From CAZMUN01 sp964569815 (lineage in GTDB: Archaea > Iainarchaeota > Iainarchaeia > Iainarchaeales > GCA-2688035): a stretch of DNA of 32,772 nucleotides. Under the pieces are notes generated by a model, which worked only from the letters and a program-made list of their open reading frames with translations, did no database searches and had not been told where the DNA came from. The translations under genes and the position numbers were made by a program. Below are positions 6,405 to 13,878 of the stretch, piece after piece (the first letter of the stretch is position 1; every line of letters starts with the position of its first letter). The stretch spans positions 1-32,772 of the forward strand of contig CAZMUN010000010.1 in the NCBI GenBank assembly GCA_964569815.1, given 5' to 3'.

Positions 6405-7352
6405 TCAGATTACTTTGTCCCTGATTAACTGGTTGTAGAATGACAGGTTTACCACTTCGTCTTCTATGTCGTCAACGTATTTTAGTATTGCTTTTAAGTG
6501 GTCTGAAATCACCGGGTCTGGCAGCCTACTAACTTGCAGATTGGCTCTTTTTAGCTCTTCGGCATCCATTTTTTGAAAGATTGTTGGAAATTTCTGCTTA
6601 ACATGCTTCATGCTTCTGTTTAGCTCTTTCTTTACAAGGGCTAAGAATTCTTTGTTATTGAACCTAAGCCTTTTTCTTTTCAGGTATTTGGCCAAATCAT
6701 TTAGATTGTCTCCGATGTTCTCAAGCCTTTTGCTTAACAGGAAGTAGTGTGGAATCAGGGAAGTGTTGCCGATGTTTGAAGAGGCCAGAATATTGCTGTC
6801 TATCAGCGAAACAGAGGTTATTTTTGTTATAAGGTGGTAGAGCCGGTCTATTTCGTTTTCGTTTATTCTTATTTCGTTTATGTCCATCTTGCCCAAAATG
6901 TTTTCTATTGACATTTCAATTACGAGGTTTATTCTGTTAAGCACTTGGCTGATTTCCACCTTTGACTTGTCGAGCAGAACCCTGATAATGACCTTTTTCT
7001 CGTCTTCGTAGCTTATCTCTGTTCCGCTCATGTTTGTAAGCGATTTTCTTATCTTTGTTTTAGCTTCTTTGGAGATTTTGTCCCTTGAATAAAGGTTTAC
7101 TGTTTCAATTCCTAGGTAGTAAACAGCGAAAAGAATCTGGTCTAGGTTGTGCAAGTATTCTGGGACATTTAAGGTGATTTCGTTAATCCTCCTGTCTTCA
7201 AGCACCTGCGGGGAAACCAAAAGGGTTCCGTCGCTTTTTTCGTGAAGCAGCAATTCGTCCTTTTCCTTCAACTTGCTTTTCTTTACCCATTGCTTGGGCA
7301 GGGAAACGCTGTAGGTGGAGCCCGCAATCAGCTGTATACGTCTTCTTTGCAT
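6405..7352 (-). CDS. phoU: Phosphate uptake regulator, AbrB-PhoU fusion
   Basis: Probable phosphate-responsive regulator of the adjoining Pst transporter. The start is placed at the ATG at 7352; a TTG at 7373 would add seven residues. Residues ~1-50 are a SpoVT/AbrB-type swapped-hairpin DNA-binding domain (RRIQLIAGSTYSVSLPKQWV, then a DELLLHEK strand). The remainder is the helical PhoU domain, with acid-rich metal-binding stretches such as NENEIDRLYHLI and DDIEDEVVNL. The total of 315 residues fits archaeal AbrB-PhoU proteins. It is transcribed divergently from pstSCAB across an inverted-repeat promoter, which suggests it controls both directions. Confidence 0.88.
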   Translation of the reverse strand: MQRRRIQLIAGSTYSVSLPKQWVKKSKLKEKDELLLHEKSDGTLLVSPQVLEDRRINEITLNVPEYLHNLDQILFAVYYLGIETVNLYSRDKISKEAKTKIRKSLTNMSGTEISYEDEKKVIIRVLLDKSKVEISQVLNRINLVIEMSIENILGKMDINEIRINENEIDRLYHLITKITSVSLIDSNILASSNIGNTSLIPHYFLLSKRLENIGDNLNDLAKYLKRKRLRFNNKEFLALVKKELNRSMKHVKQKFPTIFQKMDAEELKRANLQVSRLPDPVISDHLKAILKYVDDIEDEVVNLSFYNQLIRDKVI

Positions 7353-7404
7353 GTATGTTTTTGATTGCAACAAGTATAAAAAAATTCCTATATACTATTT
7401 CGAA

Positions 7405-7440
7405 GATTTATATAGTTTATATAGCTCAACTATATAAATC
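7405..7440. promoter_or_regulatory. Divergent phoU/pst promoter, 13-bp inverted repeat
   Basis: GATTTATATAGTT (7405-7417) and AACTATATAAATC (7428-7440) are perfect inverted copies separated by 10 bp. Each arm contains a TATA box facing outward: the right arm is well placed for a pstS transcript carrying its ribosome site, and the left arm for phoU. The same 13-mer thus serves both promoters and may be the binding site of the AbrB domain of PhoU. A further TTTATATAA lies at 7456-7464. Confidence 0.6.
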
Positions 7441-7487
7441 GCGTTTTGTTTCTAATTTATATAAAAAAATTCAGGGGGGCAAAAAAA

Positions 7488-8414
7488 ATGCGATTCAGTC
7501 TAACCATTTGCTTAATAGCTTTGGCGATTCTCACAGCAGGCTGTGTGAATCAAGGTTCGCCAACAGGGCAAGCAAGCCTGCCTGCAGCAAGCAGCCAGCT
7601 TGAGATAAAGGGCAGTGATACTCTGCTGCAGCTGGTTTCAAACGCCGCAGAGGCTTACACAAAAGAAAACCCAAATTCAATGATTTCAGTAACAGGCGGC
7701 GGAAGCGGAACAGGGATTGCTGCGTTAATAAACGGCGAAATAGACATAGCTGACGCGTCAAGAAAGATAAAGGAGGAAGAACTGAGTCAGGCGGCAGCAA
7801 GGGGCCTTGATCCATGGGAGTTTATCATTGGAAGAGATATGCTTTCTGTGATAGTAAACCCTGACAACGATGTCAAGCAGTTGACCAAAGACCAGATTGG
7901 AAAAATCTACTTGGGAGAAATAACCAATTGGAGCGAAGTTGGCGGCAAAGACATGGAAATAACGTTATACGGAAGGCAAAGCACATCAGGAACCTATGTT
8001 TTCTTCATGGAGCAGGTTGTGCAAGGAGATTACTCGCCTAGCATGAGGAACATGGAAGGTAACCAGGCAATAGTTGACGCAGTGAGGCAAGACCAGACAG
8101 GCATTGGCTATGTTGGCTTAGGCTACATTGTTGACCAATCAGGCAACAAGGTGCCTGGCATCAACGTGATCTCAGTGTCAGACCAAGGCGGCCCATATAT
8201 TTCTCCACTGGACAAGTCAAAGCTCAGCCAGTACTCGATTTCAAGGGCGCTTTACCAGTATACTGCAAAAAAGCCCGGGAAGAATTCTGCCGTGCTTGAC
8301 TTCATTTTGTTCGAGCTAAGCCAAACAGGGCAAAAGATAGTGGAAGAAACAGGCTTTGTCGAAATTACAGCAGAAGACAAAGAACACAACCAAGCGCTGG
8401 TGGATCAGATTTAG
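7488..8414 (+). CDS. pstS: Phosphate-binding lipoprotein PstS
   Basis: Extracytoplasmic phosphate receptor of the Pst ABC importer. The ATG at 7488 follows AGGGGGG by eight bases and gives a lipoprotein signal MRFSLTICLIALAILTAGC with lipobox LTAGC (Cys19). The mature part has the PstS blocks IKGSDTLLQLV, GGGSGTGIAALINGEIDIADASR (the phosphate-binding Ser/Thr/Asp loop) and GRQSTSGTYVFF. The 308-residue length is usual. First gene of pstSCAB; a hairpin follows it before pstC. Confidence 0.93.
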   Translation: MRFSLTICLIALAILTAGCVNQGSPTGQASLPAASSQLEIKGSDTLLQLVSNAAEAYTKENPNSMISVTGGGSGTGIAALINGEIDIADASRKIKEEELSQAAARGLDPWEFIIGRDMLSVIVNPDNDVKQLTKDQIGKIYLGEITNWSEVGGKDMEITLYGRQSTSGTYVFFMEQVVQGDYSPSMRNMEGNQAIVDAVRQDQTGIGYVGLGYIVDQSGNKVPGINVISVSDQGGPYISPLDKSKLSQYSISRALYQYTAKKPGKNSAVLDFILFELSQTGQKIVEETGFVEITAEDKEHNQALVDQI

Positions 8415-8439
8415 CAGTTTAAAGGGCTTTAGAGAATAG

Positions 8440-8471
8440 GAGGCACCCAAAAAAAGGTTGCCCACTGCCTC
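8440..8471 (+). other. Intercistronic hairpin between pstS and pstC
   Basis: GAGGCA (8440-8445) pairs with TGCCTC (8466-8471) with an A-rich loop. No T-run follows, so it is more likely an RNA-processing or stabilising structure that raises pstS over the membrane genes than a full terminator. Confidence 0.35.
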
Positions 8472-8496
8472 TAAACCAAGCCAGGGGTGTAATCCA

Positions 8497-9387
8497 ATGC
8501 TAAAAACCAGTCAAAGCAAGGAGAGACTAATAAAATTGTTCTTTTTACTTGTAAGCAGCACCGCACTTCTCATTTTGATAGGAATTTTCGCATTCCTTTT
8601 CTTTACAGGCATACAGGCTTTTGGCGAAATTTCGTCACAAGAATTCTTTCTAGGACAGGACTGGAACCCTACCTCTTATAACCAGCCAAGCTGGGGAATC
8701 CTTGCCTTGGTTGTTGGAACATTGATGGTAACTCTTGGGGCGCTTGTTATAGCAATTCCACTGGGTATTGCTAGTGCGATTTACCTTTCAGAAGTTGCAA
8801 GCCCCAAAGTTAGGGAAATTGTAAAGCCGGTTATTGAAATGATTGCCGGCATCCCCTCTGTTGTGCTTGGATTGATTGGAATACTTTTCCTATCTCCGCT
8901 TATAGCACAGGCCTTTGGCTTGAGCAGCGGCCTAAACGCGTTAACTTCGTCAATAGTGGTTGCAGTAATGGTGCTGCCTACTATTATAAGCATTTCAGAG
9001 GATGTTTTGACTTCCCTGCCAAAGGAATTCAGGGAGGCAAGCCTTGCCTTGGGAGCAACAAGGTGGCAGACCGTCAGGTTTGCGCTTTTGCCGGCTGCTT
9101 TGGGGGGCATTGCTGCAGCCGTAATGCTTGGCTTGGGTAGGGCAGTCGGAGAAACCATGGCAGTTTTGATGGTTGCAGGCAACAGCAGGGCAATGCCTCT
9201 CTCCTTTTTTGACCCTGCGAGGCCGATGACAGCAAACATTGCCATAGAGATAAAGGAAGTTGTGCAAGGCAGCTTGCACTATGAGGCACTTTTTGCGATC
9301 GGCCTTGTGCTCTTTGCAATGACTTTTGCGGTTAACTTTTTCAGCGACGTAGTAATTGAAAGAAACGCGAGGAAATTCAAATGGTGA
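8497..9387 (+). CDS. pstC: Phosphate ABC transporter permease PstC
   Basis: Membrane subunit of the phosphate importer. The ATG at 8497 is preferred because AGGGGTGT lies just before it; an earlier in-frame start at 8458 has no such site. About six transmembrane helices are visible, beginning with LIKLFFLLVSSTALLILIG. The ATPase-coupling EAA loop is FREASLALGATRWQTVRFALLPAALGG in the usual cytoplasmic position (quoted here only to mark EASLALGATRWQT). It ends with a seven-base overlap into pstA. Confidence 0.93.
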   Translation: MLKTSQSKERLIKLFFLLVSSTALLILIGIFAFLFFTGIQAFGEISSQEFFLGQDWNPTSYNQPSWGILALVVGTLMVTLGALVIAIPLGIASAIYLSEVASPKVREIVKPVIEMIAGIPSVVLGLIGILFLSPLIAQAFGLSSGLNALTSSIVVAVMVLPTIISISEDVLTSLPKEFREASLALGATRWQTVRFALLPAALGGIAAAVMLGLGRAVGETMAVLMVAGNSRAMPLSFFDPARPMTANIAIEIKEVVQGSLHYEALFAIGLVLFAMTFAVNFFSDVVIERNARKFKW

Positions 9388-10235
9388 ACAACTACACAAT
9401 ACAAAATTGTTTTTTCACAGTTTTCGGACTTAGCGCCTTTTTTTCAATTGCAGTTCTCTTGTTTGTGCTAATCTACACGTTTATCGGCGGCTTCCATGTA
9501 ATCAACCTGCAGTTTTTGACAAGCATGTGGTCGCATGCAGACATAACAGGGGGCGGCATTTTTCCTGCGATAGTTGGAACTATCTTTCTTGGAATTGGAG
9601 TTGCGATTGCCTCCATTCCGATAGGCATTTGTACTGCAATCTACTTGCATGAATACGCAAAGGATAACCTGTTTACAAGGGTGATAAAGCTTGCCATAAG
9701 GAACCTTGCCGGTGTTCCGTCGGTGGTTTACGGGCTGTTTGGCTTGGCTTTTTTTGTAATGTTCCTTGATTTTGGCACGTCGCTTGTTGCAGCTTCGCTG
9801 ACACTTGGCTGCATGACCTTGCCTTGGATAATAACTGCAAGCGAGGAGGCCCTTAAGGCAGTGCCGGTCTCTTTCAGGGAGGGAAGCTTTGCTCTTGGCG
9901 CAACCAAATGGCAGACAATAAGGCGGAATGTTTTGCCACATTCATTCAGCGGAATGTTGACTGGCTCGATTTTGGGAATTTCAAGAGCCATGGGAGAAAC
10001 CGCGCCGATTATAATGGTTGGCGCAACCTTTTTCATGGGCTATTTGCCTAGTTCGCCCTTTGACAAGTTCATGGCATTGCCTTACCACCTATTCATTCTG
10101 GCAACCCAGCATAGTAGTCAGCATGCAAGAGAGTATGCTTTGGCAACTGCCTTTGTCCTAATAGTGATTGTTTTTACGTTAAACTTTGCTGCCTTTGTGA
10201 TAAGGTACAAAATAAGGAAAAGGAAGGACTGGTAA
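9381..10235 (+). CDS. pstA: Phosphate ABC transporter permease PstA
   Basis: Second membrane subunit of the importer, 284 residues with about six helices. The coupling loop reads FREGSFALGATKWQTIRR. The start ATG lies in ATGGTGA, overlapping the pstC stop by seven bases, so translation is coupled and subunit ratio kept near one to one. It ends one base before pstB. Confidence 0.93.
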   Translation: MVNNYTIQNCFFTVFGLSAFFSIAVLLFVLIYTFIGGFHVINLQFLTSMWSHADITGGGIFPAIVGTIFLGIGVAIASIPIGICTAIYLHEYAKDNLFTRVIKLAIRNLAGVPSVVYGLFGLAFFVMFLDFGTSLVAASLTLGCMTLPWIITASEEALKAVPVSFREGSFALGATKWQTIRRNVLPHSFSGMLTGSILGISRAMGETAPIIMVGATFFMGYLPSSPFDKFMALPYHLFILATQHSSQHAREYALATAFVLIVIVFTLNFAAFVIRYKIRKRKDW

Positions 10236-10236
10236 A

Positions 10237-10995
10237 ATGAACAACGTAAAAATAGAATTTAGCAAAGTAAACTTTTGGTATGGGAAAAAGCAGATTTTGT
10301 TCGACATAAATTTTAAGATTCCAGAAAACAAAATAACTGCATTGATAGGGCCAAGCGGCTGCGGAAAAAGCACGCTGCTGAGATGCGTTAACAGGATGAA
10401 TGACTTGATTCCTGAATCCAAACTTGATGGAAAGCTTTCATACAGCAAGCAAGACATCTATGAAAAGACAGTTGACGTTGTGGGCTTGAGGAAAAAAATA
10501 GGGATGGTTTTCCAAAAGCCAAACCCTTTTCCAATGTCGATTTTTAACAACGTTGCTTACGGTCTACGCTTGCAGAACAAGATAAGCAAGCAGCAGCTGA
10601 ACAGCATAGTTTCAGAGAGCATTAAGAAGGCTGAGTTGTGGGACGAAGTAAGTGAGAGACTTTCTTTGTCAGCTTTCAGCCTTTCAGGAGGCCAGCAGCA
10701 AAGGCTTTGCATTGCAAGGGCCTTGGCGATAAATCCTGACGTGATATTGCTTGATGAGCCGTGTTCAGCCCTTGACCCAATAGCAACAGCCAAAATCGAG
10801 TCATTGCTCAAAAAGCTGAAGAACGAAACCACGATTGTAATCGTAACCCACAACATGCATCAAGCCAAGAGGATTTCAGACTATGCCTGCTATCTTTTGA
10901 ATGGAAAAATAATCGAATACAGCAAAACAAGCAAGCTCTTTTCAAATCCTTCAGACCAGCTCACAAAAGATTACATTAACGGGGAGTTTGGCTGA
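10237..10995 (+). CDS. pstB: Phosphate ABC transporter ATPase PstB
   Basis: Cytoplasmic ATPase that powers phosphate import. The 252-residue protein has Walker A GPSGCGKST (38-46), the Q-loop in MVFQKPNPFPM, the signature LSGGQQQR (149-156), Walker B VILLDEP (169-175) and the switch His205 in THNM. The KPNPFPMSIFNNVAYGLR stretch is specific to PstB among ABC ATPases. It completes the operon; a small hairpin spans its stop. Confidence 0.95.
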   Translation: MNNVKIEFSKVNFWYGKKQILFDINFKIPENKITALIGPSGCGKSTLLRCVNRMNDLIPESKLDGKLSYSKQDIYEKTVDVVGLRKKIGMVFQKPNPFPMSIFNNVAYGLRLQNKISKQQLNSIVSESIKKAELWDEVSERLSLSAFSLSGGQQQRLCIARALAINPDVILLDEPCSALDPIATAKIESLLKKLKNETTIVIVTHNMHQAKRISDYACYLLNGKIIEYSKTSKLFSNPSDQLTKDYINGEFG

Positions 10996-11001
10996 GCCAA
11001 A
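10987..11001 (+). terminator. Hairpin at the pstB stop
   Basis: TTTGGC (10987-10992) pairs with GCCAAA (10996-11001) around the TGA stop codon as loop. A T-run follows about 20 bases later. A weak terminator or stabilising hairpin at the end of the pst transcript. Confidence 0.35.
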
Positions 11002-11083
11002 TCACTTGCTTTTAAGAATTTTTTTCAGGTTACTGCCTCAAAACCTAATATTTATTAATACCTACAGCGTTATATAGTGGCAT

Positions 11084-11215
11084 ATGCCATACAGAAGCAG
11101 AGTAACAACAATCCAACTCAGCCCTTCGACCAGGGAAAAACTCAAAGACTTGGGAAAGAAAGGAGAAACATACGAGGAAATCATCTTAAGGCTTGTGAAA
11201 GCTTATAAAAAGTAG
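11084..11215 (+). CDS. 43-residue VapB-like / ribbon-helix-helix protein
   Basis: Small protein beginning MPYRSRVTTIQLSPSTREKL and continuing with a helix GETYEEIILRLVKAYKK. A strand followed by two helices with this pattern is typical of short archaeal VapB-type or DUF7557-type proteins. No toxin gene follows: the next feature is a candidate structured RNA. TATA-like sequences lie at 11048-11061 and 11069-11076. It could be an orphan antitoxin or a small transcription factor. Confidence 0.7.
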   Translation: MPYRSRVTTIQLSPSTREKLKDLGKKGETYEEIILRLVKAYKK

Positions 11216-11232
11216 TCTTTGCACAATATTTG

Positions 11233-11311
11233 TGTGTCCGGGTATGTGGATCTGACGATGACACTGAGGCTAAAGCCTGTGAAGAGAGATGGGCGGACTG
11301 AACCGGACACA
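11233..11311 (+). ncRNA. Candidate structured RNA or structured recombination-type site
   Basis: A 9-bp closing stem pairs TGTGTCCGG (11233-11241) with CCGGACACA (11303-11311). Inside is a second hairpin, CAC-TG-AGGC with GCCT-GTG around a TAAA loop. The 3' part holds TGGGCGGACTGA, a 12-mer identical to part of element A near 3340. The segment GTGAAGA, 12 bases, then CTGA looks like half of a C/D-box guide, but the other half does not fit. It follows the small VapB-like gene by 17 bases. Identity is unresolved. Confidence 0.4.
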
Positions 11312-11562
11312 ATTAGGGAAAGAAAGAAATAGGTGCGCATCACGCATACGAGTTCTAGGCAGCAGCCAAATCATCACCGGCAAAAGAATTGTAGGGGGAA
11401 TTGTTTTTTAAATGCTGCAAGACAGGGCATGGCTTTTTTTGCCTGGACTAATTCGTTTGGAAAAAGAATTTTGGCCAAAAAAAATGCAGGGGCCTGTTTT
11501 TTGGTTTTCAGAGGCTTGCTGGAAGGGAAAGGTTTAAAGAAGAGAAAGTGTTCTTTATTTTC
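11312..11562. other. Spacer before the GH130 gene
   Basis: No convincing gene. A 41-codon ATG frame at 11412-11537 (MLQDRAWLFLPGLIRLEKEF and on) has a distant G-rich run upstream but unusual tryptophan content, so I leave it uncalled. The final 40 bases hold AAGGTTTAAAG at about 11529-11539, a plausible BRE/TATA for the gene starting at 11563. Confidence 0.3.
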
Positions 11563-12645
11563 ATGGAAGCAGAGCAACGGCTTTTGCTTGAGCCGGAAGA
11601 CGTGAAGCCAAGCTTTAAGGGCTGGGAAGTCAAAGGCATTTTGAATCCGGCAGGGGTAAGGCTTGCAAGCAAGAAAATAATGCTGGTGGCAAGGGTTGCA
11701 GAAAACTCGCACCAAAACGACGACCCTTACATGCGTTGCCCTGTCGTAATCTCAAGCAAGCAGTACCGAACCATGGGAGAAAAAATCCACCCGGATGACG
11801 TGGTTGCAAAAGACCAGAACCTTATTTACTTGAAGGACAAAACCTGTAGGCTGAAAACATTTTCACACTTCAGAAAGGTTTTGCTTGACGAAACAGGCTT
11901 CAAGGTCGAAAAAGTGTTCAAGGAGCCAAGCTTTCACGGCACAAACAAAGAAGGCCAGTATGGCGTTGAAGACCCGCGCATCACAGAAATCGTTGGATCC
12001 TATTACATGACCTATGTTACGGTAAACAAGGTTGAAGGCGTTTGCACAAACCTTGCTGTTTCAAAAAATTTGAGGAACTGGGAAAGGAAGGGCATTATTT
12101 TCAGGGAGCAGAACAAGGATGTCGCATTGTTTCCGGAAAAAATAAACGGCGAATACGTGGCCTTGCACAGGCCAGAGGGCTCTTTTGAGTTCAGCAGGCC
12201 AAGCATTTGGATTTCGCATTCAAAGGACCTTGTTTACTGGGGAAAAGAGAAAAGCATTGTTGGAACAAGGGAAGGCTACTGGGAGTCCGAACGGGTTGGC
12301 GGAGGCTCTGTTCCATTGAAGACAAAAGAAGGCTGGCTTGAGATATACCACGGCGTTTACGAAAAAAGAAGGCAAAAGGTTTACAGTGCCGGCGCGGTTT
12401 TGCTTGATTTGGAGGAGCCTGAAAGGGTTCTTGCAAGAACCCCGAAAAGCAAGCCCTTGTTCAAGCCGGAAAGAAGGTATGAGAAAAAGGGCTATATCAA
12501 CGACGTGGTTTTTCCAACAGTCACAATCCCCGATTTGGATGGAGAAAGCCTTTTGGTTTACTCAGGCGGCGGGGATACAGTTATTTCTGTAAGAAAGGTG
12601 TTTTTGCAGGACATTTTGGACAGCCTGAAAAGCGCGAAAAGCTAA
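11563..12645 (+). CDS. GH130-family beta-mannoside phosphorylase or mannosidase
   Basis: Five-bladed beta-propeller enzyme of the GH130 / COG2152 type, acting on beta-mannosides by phosphorolysis or hydrolysis. The start is the ATG at 11563. The catalytic Asp sits in YGVEDPRITEI (Asp137), and later blocks SRPSIWISHSKDLVYWG and GWLEIYHGV match the family. The 360-residue length is usual. No signal peptide, so it is cytoplasmic and would recycle mannose-containing glycans or store sugars. Substrate and reaction type cannot be settled by sequence alone. The stop lies inside a terminator hairpin. Confidence 0.8.
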   Translation: MEAEQRLLLEPEDVKPSFKGWEVKGILNPAGVRLASKKIMLVARVAENSHQNDDPYMRCPVVISSKQYRTMGEKIHPDDVVAKDQNLIYLKDKTCRLKTFSHFRKVLLDETGFKVEKVFKEPSFHGTNKEGQYGVEDPRITEIVGSYYMTYVTVNKVEGVCTNLAVSKNLRNWERKGIIFREQNKDVALFPEKINGEYVALHRPEGSFEFSRPSIWISHSKDLVYWGKEKSIVGTREGYWESERVGGGSVPLKTKEGWLEIYHGVYEKRRQKVYSAGAVLLDLEEPERVLARTPKSKPLFKPERRYEKKGYINDVVFPTVTIPDLDGESLLVYSGGGDTVISVRKVFLQDILDSLKSAKS

Positions 12646-12670
12646 AAAAAAAGCCGTTTTTAGCTTTTTT
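12641..12670 (+). terminator. Terminator after the GH130 gene
   Basis: GCTAAAAA (12641-12648) pairs with TTTTTAGC (12657-12664), followed by TTTTTT. The stop codon is within the left arm. Confidence 0.6.
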
Positions 12671-12803
12671 GGGAGCGTTTTAGCAAAACCGGCACCAGAT
12701 TAAAGGCAAAATTTGTTTAAGGGAAAGGCTTTAAAATGTGAATCCTGCACAAATTGTTGTATATTTTTATAGCTAATTAACAAAATTTTGGGAGGCAATT
12801 GAT

Positions 12804-13211
12804 ATGGCAAAGAAAAAAGAGGCGCCTGAGCAGGAAGAAGAGGGAATGAAGCAGGAGACAGTAAAAGAAGAGGAAGAGGAAACAGAAATAGAGGAAGACA
12901 AGCTTCCTTTTCCAAGAGCAACAATTGTAAACATGCTCAGAGGCCATTTGAGCGAGGGCAAGCAAATCAAGGGCCAAGTAAAGGACGAAATGAATGTCTG
13001 GCTTGGAAAAATGGTTGAAAGGATTGCCAAGAAAATGGATTCTCATCCATATGCTTATGTTGACGGCGGCATGCTGAGAGAAGCAGTTGAGCCTTATGAA
13101 ACCGTTCAGGAAATAGAGCTGGAAAAAGAGCGGATTATAAAACAGCTTGAAAGCATTAAGGCAGCATGCGATGTTCTGATAAGCGAAGTTGACCGCAAGT
13201 TCAGAAAATAG
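12804..13211 (+). CDS. Histone-fold protein with acidic N-tail and C-terminal coiled coil
   Basis: Product of 135 residues with GGGAGG 10 bases before the ATG. Residues 1-33 are highly acidic and disordered. Residues ~34-95 look like a histone fold: a short helix (FPRATIVNMLRGHL), a long helix (KDEMNVWLGKMVERIAKKM), then YVDGGMLREAVEPYE. From about residue 98 a heptad-like helix (EIELEKERIIKQLESIKAAC) forms a coiled coil. This order matches coiled-coil histones and related archaeal histone-fold proteins. DNA binding is inferred; a protein-scaffold role is possible because of the acidic tail. Confidence 0.65.
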   Translation: MAKKKEAPEQEEEGMKQETVKEEEEETEIEEDKLPFPRATIVNMLRGHLSEGKQIKGQVKDEMNVWLGKMVERIAKKMDSHPYAYVDGGMLREAVEPYETVQEIELEKERIIKQLESIKAACDVLISEVDRKFRK

Positions 13212-13229
13212 GTAAAAGAGGCCGGTGTT

Positions 13230-13320
13230 CGCCAGCCTTTTCCAAAAAGCGCGACAGCTTTTTCGCCAGCCTTTTCTTAAAAGCGCGACAGCTTTTTCGC
13301 CAGCCTTTTCTTAAAAGGCT
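13230..13320 (+). repeat. 34-bp tandem repeat, 2.7 copies
   Basis: Unit 1 at 13230-13263 and unit 2 at 13264-13297 differ by two bases; a partial third runs from 13298. Each unit starts CGCCAGCCTTTTC and contains GCGCGACAGCTTTTT. The third copy ends as a perfect hairpin AGCCTTTT-CTT-AAAAGGCT (13302-13320). Each unit could fold as a small hairpin. Confidence 0.8.
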
Positions 13321-13369
13321 GACCACAAGTTCAGGAAACGGCTGGATTGTGGTCGCCGCTTTTTTTTTT
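13321..13369 (+). terminator. Strong terminator with duplicated gene tail
   Basis: GACCACAA (13321-13328) pairs with TTGTGGTC (13347-13354), followed by GCCGC and a long T-run. The left arm and what follows (GACCACAAGTTCAGGAAA) is a near copy of the end of the preceding gene (GACCGCAAGTTCAGAAAA), so the terminator appears to include a duplicated coding tail. Confidence 0.65.
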
Positions 13370-13379
13370 GGAGAAGTGG

Positions 13380-13844
13380 CTATTTTGCAAGGCCCAAGGC
13401 TTTTGCAATCTTGTGGCTTATCCCAACACGGGCTTTTCCCTGCGAAAAAGAGGCGTTTGCGAGGGCTGCGTTAAACGGCCTTAGCGTTCTTTCAGTTATG
13501 TTGGCTGGCTTGCCGTCAACCTTCACAGACTTTTTTACAAGAAAGCCTGACCTGAGTTCGAAGAAAAGCGCGACAGTCTTTTTGGTTGTGGGGGCAGACT
13601 TTGCATCTTTTGCAAAAGCGAATTCAACTTTTCCAGCAAACCCGTTTTGAAATGGCGACAGTCCAAGCTCGTGTGGAAAAATTTTTTTGCCTTTTCTTGT
13701 AGGCCTTTCCACAGGCTCTTTGCCCAAAGGCCGGCCTGAGCCGGCGAGCCTGCTGCTTTGGCCCATGCCAAGGTAGCGTTCAGGCAGTGGCTTGTTTGGC
13801 TTGCCCCATTTTTTGCCCTGCCTTCCGCTCTTTCTCCTTGCCAT
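13380..13844 (-). CDS. Basic hypothetical protein
   Basis: Product of 154 residues from the ATG at 13844, chosen because the protein then begins MARRKSGRQGKKWGKPNKPL; a longer frame to 13901 overlaps the kinase gene. The N-terminal third is very basic and Gly/Pro-rich, likely disordered and RNA- or DNA-binding. The C-terminal two thirds looks globular (FAGKVEFAFAKDAKSAP, VALFFELRSGFLVKKSVKV). I do not recognise the family. It follows the COG2112-type kinase on the same strand with a 34-base gap and may share its transcript. Confidence 0.6.
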   Translation of the reverse strand: MARRKSGRQGKKWGKPNKPLPERYLGMGQSSRLAGSGRPLGKEPVERPTRKGKKIFPHELGLSPFQNGFAGKVEFAFAKDAKSAPTTKKTVALFFELRSGFLVKKSVKVDGKPANITERTLRPFNAALANASFSQGKARVGISHKIAKALGLAK

Positions 13845-13878
13845 AAGTATTATTTGATTATAGCAGAATATAATAATG

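Noticed and set aside
11233..11311. Standard C/D-box guide RNA
   Set aside because: Only one C/D half has acceptable boxes and spacing; the other has two bases between the boxes.
11412..11537. 41-codon plus-strand ORF
   Set aside because: Poor ribosome-site spacing and odd composition; not enough to call a gene.
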